A DNA stretch of 64,000 nucleotides from Methanomassiliicoccales archaeon (GTDB lineage: Archaea; Thermoplasmatota; Thermoplasmata; Methanomassiliicoccales; JACIVX01): positions 507,924 to 571,923 of the forward strand of contig JACIVX010000001.1 of NCBI GenBank assembly GCA_014361295.1, written 5' to 3'. Shown one piece after another: positions 60,761 through 64,000 of this stretch (position 1 is its first letter; every line of letters starts with the position of its first letter). The notes beneath the pieces were generated by a model. It was not told the origin of the DNA and did not search any database. It saw nothing but the letters and a program-made list of their open reading frames with translations. The translations under genes and the position numbers were made by a program.

Positions 60761-62036
60761 GAGAATCCCACCAGACCTTTGCTTCGCCAATCGTGTAGAG
60801 CGAGCCAGTGACGAAGATCGTGTCGTTGTTTGAGGCTATCCTCAACGCTCTTTCAACCGCATCGCCGACACTTTCAACCGTTTCAACGTGGCTACAATAC
60901 TTCTTCAGATGCTCGGCAACAACACCCGCTTGATATGCGCGTTTGCTCTTTGGCGCTGTCGCAATAGCAATTGTTGCGATCCTACCTAGATGCTTTGCAA
61001 GTCCATCAATGTCTTTATCATTCAAAACACCGAGTACGAGAATGACTCGACCGTTGGCAAGTTTTTCAAGGTCTTCGGACACAATTGCCGCGCCATCCGG
61101 CGTATGCGTCGCATCAAAGATAACCAGCGGGAATTGCGATACAATCTCGAACCTCCCGGGCCAGCGTGTCTCTGAAAATCCATTGACGATCGCATCATCA
61201 GAGATGTTGATTCCCTTTTTGACCAGTTCCTGAATGCAACCGTAAGCGATCGCGGCGTTAAGCGCCTGGAATGAACCAATGAGCGGAACATAAATCTTGC
61301 CAATTGGTTCGATATCGATTATCGTTCCATTTAACGTCGTTGAAATGAGATTATACTTGAGATCACTGCCCACAATCCTCAGTGGAGCATTTCGTTCCCT
61401 GCAAACTGATCGGATGACGTTGAGCACTTCTTTACTACCATCAGCGGCGACCACCGGAACACCGGGCTTGACGATTCCAGCTTTTTCAAAAGCAATCTTT
61501 TCGAGAGTATCTCCAAGGTACTGCGTGTGCTCCAGCCCGATTTTAGTTATGCCACTACAGTCTGGATAGATGACGTTGGTGGCGTCGAGGCGCCCTCCCA
61601 TCCCGACCTCAATGACCGCTTCTTCCACACCCTTGTCAGCGAAATAAACGAAAGCCATCGCCGTTGTGATTTCAAAAAAAGTAAGACGCTTGTAAGCGTT
61701 TGCCAAAGCCATTTCTTCGGCAATTGGCCTGATTTCTTCGATTAAGCGGAGAAGTTCATTCTCGGAAATCTGCGTTCGATTAACCTGGATTCGTTCACGA
61801 AAGTCAACAATGTGTGGCGAAGTATACAATCCAACCTTATATCCGGCTTCCTGAAGAATCGATGAGATCATCGCGCAAACGGATCCCTTTCCTTTCGTGC
61901 CGGCAATATGAACGGATCTGAATTTGAGATGGGGATTACCAAGCCGCTTTAAGAGTTCAATTGTATTCTCAAGGCCAAGCTTGATGCCCATGTTTTCGAG
62001 GCTGAAGAGCCAGTTTAGCGTTTCTTGATAAGACAT
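60723..62036 (-). CDS. folC: Folylpolyglutamate/dihydrofolate synthase-like Mur ligase
   Basis: A 437-residue Mur-ligase-fold enzyme. The P-loop is HIAGTKGKGSVCAM, followed by the family GLYTSPHIVDFRERI, EVGMGGRLDATN and IGLEHTQYLG motifs. It adds glutamate to a pterin or similar cofactor; in archaea the natural substrate may be a methanopterin- or folate-like compound, so the exact activity is open. I use the ATG at 62036 (MSYQETLNWLFSL). The gene lies 13 bp after the asparagine synthetase-like gene. Confidence 0.85.
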   Translation of the reverse strand: MSYQETLNWLFSLENMGIKLGLENTIELLKRLGNPHLKFRSVHIAGTKGKGSVCAMISSILQEAGYKVGLYTSPHIVDFRERIQVNRTQISENELLRLIEEIRPIAEEMALANAYKRLTFFEITTAMAFVYFADKGVEEAVIEVGMGGRLDATNVIYPDCSGITKIGLEHTQYLGDTLEKIAFEKAGIVKPGVPVVAADGSKEVLNVIRSVCRERNAPLRIVGSDLKYNLISTTLNGTIIDIEPIGKIYVPLIGSFQALNAAIAYGCIQELVKKGINISDDAIVNGFSETRWPGRFEIVSQFPLVIFDATHTPDGAAIVSEDLEKLANGRVILVLGVLNDKDIDGLAKHLGRIATIAIATAPKSKRAYQAGVVAEHLKKYCSHVETVESVGDAVERALRIASNNDTIFVTGSLYTIGEAKVWWDSHETRKRDLDHAR

Positions 62037-62049
62037 TCTATCCCGCCAT

Positions 62050-62847
62050 TCAACATCGCGCTGAACGTCCACCAGATGTCACGAGCTGCTGAACGTATTC
62101 CTTTAAATGAAGCTTGCGTTTTCGGGCGGCGTTCTTTAGCACTTTCATGATGCCTGAACCGTATTGTGCCGCTTTCTTTTCACAATCAGCGATTTCATCG
62201 AGAGCGAGAATTCTTGCGACATTTCTTAGGAGCCCTTTTCGGAGGCCGTCCTTCATTCGTTCATCGATAGGGATGTTCCGCACAAGATCGATGAATTGTG
62301 GACTAAGATACGGGTGCACGATCACTTTGTCGAAATGTGCGGCGATTTTTCTTTCCAAATTTATTCCAATATTAAGCAATTTTGTCAAATCTTCATTCAT
62401 CGACTTTTCCCGCTCTTCCAGTGAAAGAAGTTCATATCTTTTGTAACCTCCAAACAGCTCATCAGCTCCCTGCCCGCTGACGAGAATGGATTCTTTGGCG
62501 TTTGATGCAACGAAATACAGCGGAAGTTCGTAAGAGAGAACGAGAGGATTGAGATCGAAAATTATCGCTACCAACTTTGGAATCGCGTCGATGATATCTT
62601 CTTCGGTGATGACAATTTTCTCCCAGGGGAGGCCCAATTTTTCCGAGGTGGTTCTTGCAACGGAAATATCATGTGAATCCTCGATCCCGACTGTATAAAG
62701 ATGTGGAGTGCAATACTCCGATGCGATCGATGCGAGAATGCTACTATCCAGTCCTCCGGAGAATGATATTGCTACATCACGCCGATCCCGAAGAAGATCA
62801 CTCAGGATATCTTGAAGTGAGTTTAAGAGCTCAATTTCCCAAACCAT
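62050..62847 (-). CDS. Asparagine synthetase-like ATP pyrophosphatase without glutaminase domain
   Basis: A 265-residue protein that matches only the synthetase half of AsnB. The PP-loop is SFSGGLDSSILASIASEY, and ILVSGQGADELFGGYKRYE is the second signature. The N-terminal Ntn glutaminase of AsnB is missing, so it must use free ammonia, a partner subunit, or a different reaction. The ATG at 62847 follows a GGTG; an open extension to 62910 is not conserved. It heads the operon with folC-like and nth. Confidence 0.85.
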   Translation of the reverse strand: MVWEIELLNSLQDILSDLLRDRRDVAISFSGGLDSSILASIASEYCTPHLYTVGIEDSHDISVARTTSEKLGLPWEKIVITEEDIIDAIPKLVAIIFDLNPLVLSYELPLYFVASNAKESILVSGQGADELFGGYKRYELLSLEEREKSMNEDLTKLLNIGINLERKIAAHFDKVIVHPYLSPQFIDLVRNIPIDERMKDGLRKGLLRNVARILALDEIADCEKKAAQYGSGIMKVLKNAARKRKLHLKEYVQQLVTSGGRSARC

Positions 62848-63021
62848 CGCGATGCACACCTGAGGTAGGTTTGACTCGTTTATTAATCTCTTTTTATTTT
62901 CGAATTTCAATTTGAAACCCGCTAGAATTCAATCCTTTTCGGCATTGCGATTTCACATATTCAGATAGATAAATAAAATTTGATGAAAAAGATTTAAGCA
63001 TGAGTTTCGTTCAAGGACACG

Positions 63022-64000
63022 ATGGTTAGCCAGTTAGATGCATTATTCAACCCGAAAAGCGTCGCGCTTGTCGGCGCTTCCGGTCACCCAGGAAAGATTG
63101 GAAACACGATTCTGATCAACCTGATGAATGGGAATTTCAGATTGTATCTCGTCAATCCCAATGAAAGCGTCATCAATGGGCTTAAGGTCTATAAGAGCGT
63201 AAAAGATCTGCCGGAAGCAGTTGATCTGGCGGTCCTCGCCGTTTCTGCAAAAATCACGCCACCGATTATCCAAGAATGTGTGGAGAAGAGAATTCCTTTT
63301 GTCATTTCCGTGGCGGCTGGTTTCGGGGAGATCGGAGAAGAAGGTAAGGTTCTGGAAAGAAAAATCGCCGATATTCTCAAGGGCTCAGGAACCAGATTGG
63401 TAGGACCGAACACTCTCGGAATCATCGTCACCGAGAACAAGCTTGACACACTTTTCGTTCCAAAGGAGCGAAGCCCAAGACCCAGCGATGGTGAAATCGC
63501 CGTGATTTCTCAGAGCGGTTCTGTAATGTGCGGTATTTACGAAATGGCTGAGGATACGGGCGTCGGGATTAGAGCGTGTGTCGGCCTTGGAAATAAAGTC
63601 GATCTCAACGAAAATGACTATCTTGAGTATTTCGCAGAAGATGATCGTACGAAATCAATCGCGATGTATCTCGAATCTTTTTCAGATGGACAGAAGTTCG
63701 TTGAAATCTGCAAGAAAATCACACCAAAAAAACCGATCGTTGCGATAAAGGTTGGCAGTACTGAAAAAGGGGCTAAAGCGGCATCATCGCATACGGGGGC
63801 AATAGCCAGTGGGTCGGATGCTTTGGTCAGTGGCATCTTCAAGCAGATCGGAATCCAGAGGGCTTACGATGAAATCGAATTGCTGGACATGGCAAAGGCC
63901 CTTGCTTATCTCGATCATATCGATGGAGACAGAATTGCAGTTGTCAGCAGCACAGGCGGTTTCGGCGTCATAGCTACCGATTACATTGAGTCTAAAGAAA
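63022..64000 (+). CDS. ADP-forming acetyl-CoA synthetase, alpha region, cut by window end
   Basis: 326 codons are visible before the window ends. The CoA-binding domain starts MVSQLDALFNPKSVALVGAS, continues with YLVNPNESVINGLKVYKSV and the succinyl-CoA-ligase-like domain (VGPNTLGI, AVISQSGSV). SSHTGAIASGSDAL contains the His that is phosphorylated. The enzyme makes ATP from acetyl-CoA, ADP and phosphate in archaea. Whether a beta domain is fused cannot be seen. The ATG at 63022 has no strong ribosome site; a TATA-like ATAAATAAAAT lies 50 bp upstream. Confidence 0.93.
   Translation, partial: MVSQLDALFNPKSVALVGASGHPGKIGNTILINLMNGNFRLYLVNPNESVINGLKVYKSVKDLPEAVDLAVLAVSAKITPPIIQECVEKRIPFVISVAAGFGEIGEEGKVLERKIADILKGSGTRLVGPNTLGIIVTENKLDTLFVPKERSPRPSDGEIAVISQSGSVMCGIYEMAEDTGVGIRACVGLGNKVDLNENDYLEYFAEDDRTKSIAMYLESFSDGQKFVEICKKITPKKPIVAIKVGSTEKGAKAASSHTGAIASGSDALVSGIFKQIGIQRAYDEIELLDMAKALAYLDHIDGDRIAVVSSTGGFGVIATDYIESKE

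Overview
The window is archaeal chromosome, most probably a euryarchaeote of the Thermoplasmata type (Methanomassiliicoccales-like or a related uncultured lineage). This placement is inference. The support is archaeal gene content: a single-polypeptide glycyl-tRNA synthetase, an archaeal-type valyl-tRNA synthetase, AMP- and ADP-forming acetyl-CoA synthetases, an archaeal ATPase-2 family protein, a decayed minor archaeal family-B DNA polymerase, a CCA-less tRNA gene behind a TATA box, leaderless or TTG/GTG starts, and T-rich terminators.

Layout. Bases 1-2120 are the GC-richer tail of a provirus-like module ending in a C-type-lectin-like receptor-binding protein. Bases 2150-4210 hold small phage-type genes interrupted by an archaeal ATPase gene that sits between two 28-bp near-identical repeats. 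Bases 4480-7010 carry a flavin reductase-like gene, a truncated cupin and several decaying genes. Bases 7120-9600 hold a CLC chloride channel behind a structured leader, and a Cys-rich protein. Bases 9868-12665 hold a broken polymerase neighbourhood. Bases 12695-28109 are mostly housekeeping: amidohydrolase, USP and CBS proteins, glyS, valS, a DEAD-box helicase, tRNA-Gly, a radical SAM enzyme, an internally repeated membrane protein and an ABC-2 exporter.

The centre (29642-42682) is a complete type I CRISPR-Cas locus, best described as I-A-like. It has 43 identical 37-nt repeats, an adaptation operon cas2-csa1-cas1-cas4 running toward the array, and a divergent interference operon cas3-cas8-csa5-like-cas7-cas5-cas6. 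Its odd features are a Cas3 with the helicase N-terminal and HD domain C-terminal, a near-identical zinc ribbon in both Cas7 and Cas5, and a long inverted repeat around a TATA box between cas4 and the array.

Bases 42918-49609 carry a five-gene nickel/peptide-type ABC importer flanked by two methyltransferase genes, with a NikR-like inverted repeat upstream. The rest covers acyl-CoA metabolism (AMP-forming acetyl-CoA synthetase, a CoA-transferase fused to a GNAT domain, and an ADP-forming acetyl-CoA synthetase cut by the window end), hypA-hypD hydrogenase maturation genes, which fit the possible nickel importer, a ferritin-like protein, a CorA-like transporter lacking the GMN signature, and an asparagine synthetase-like/folC-like/nth operon.
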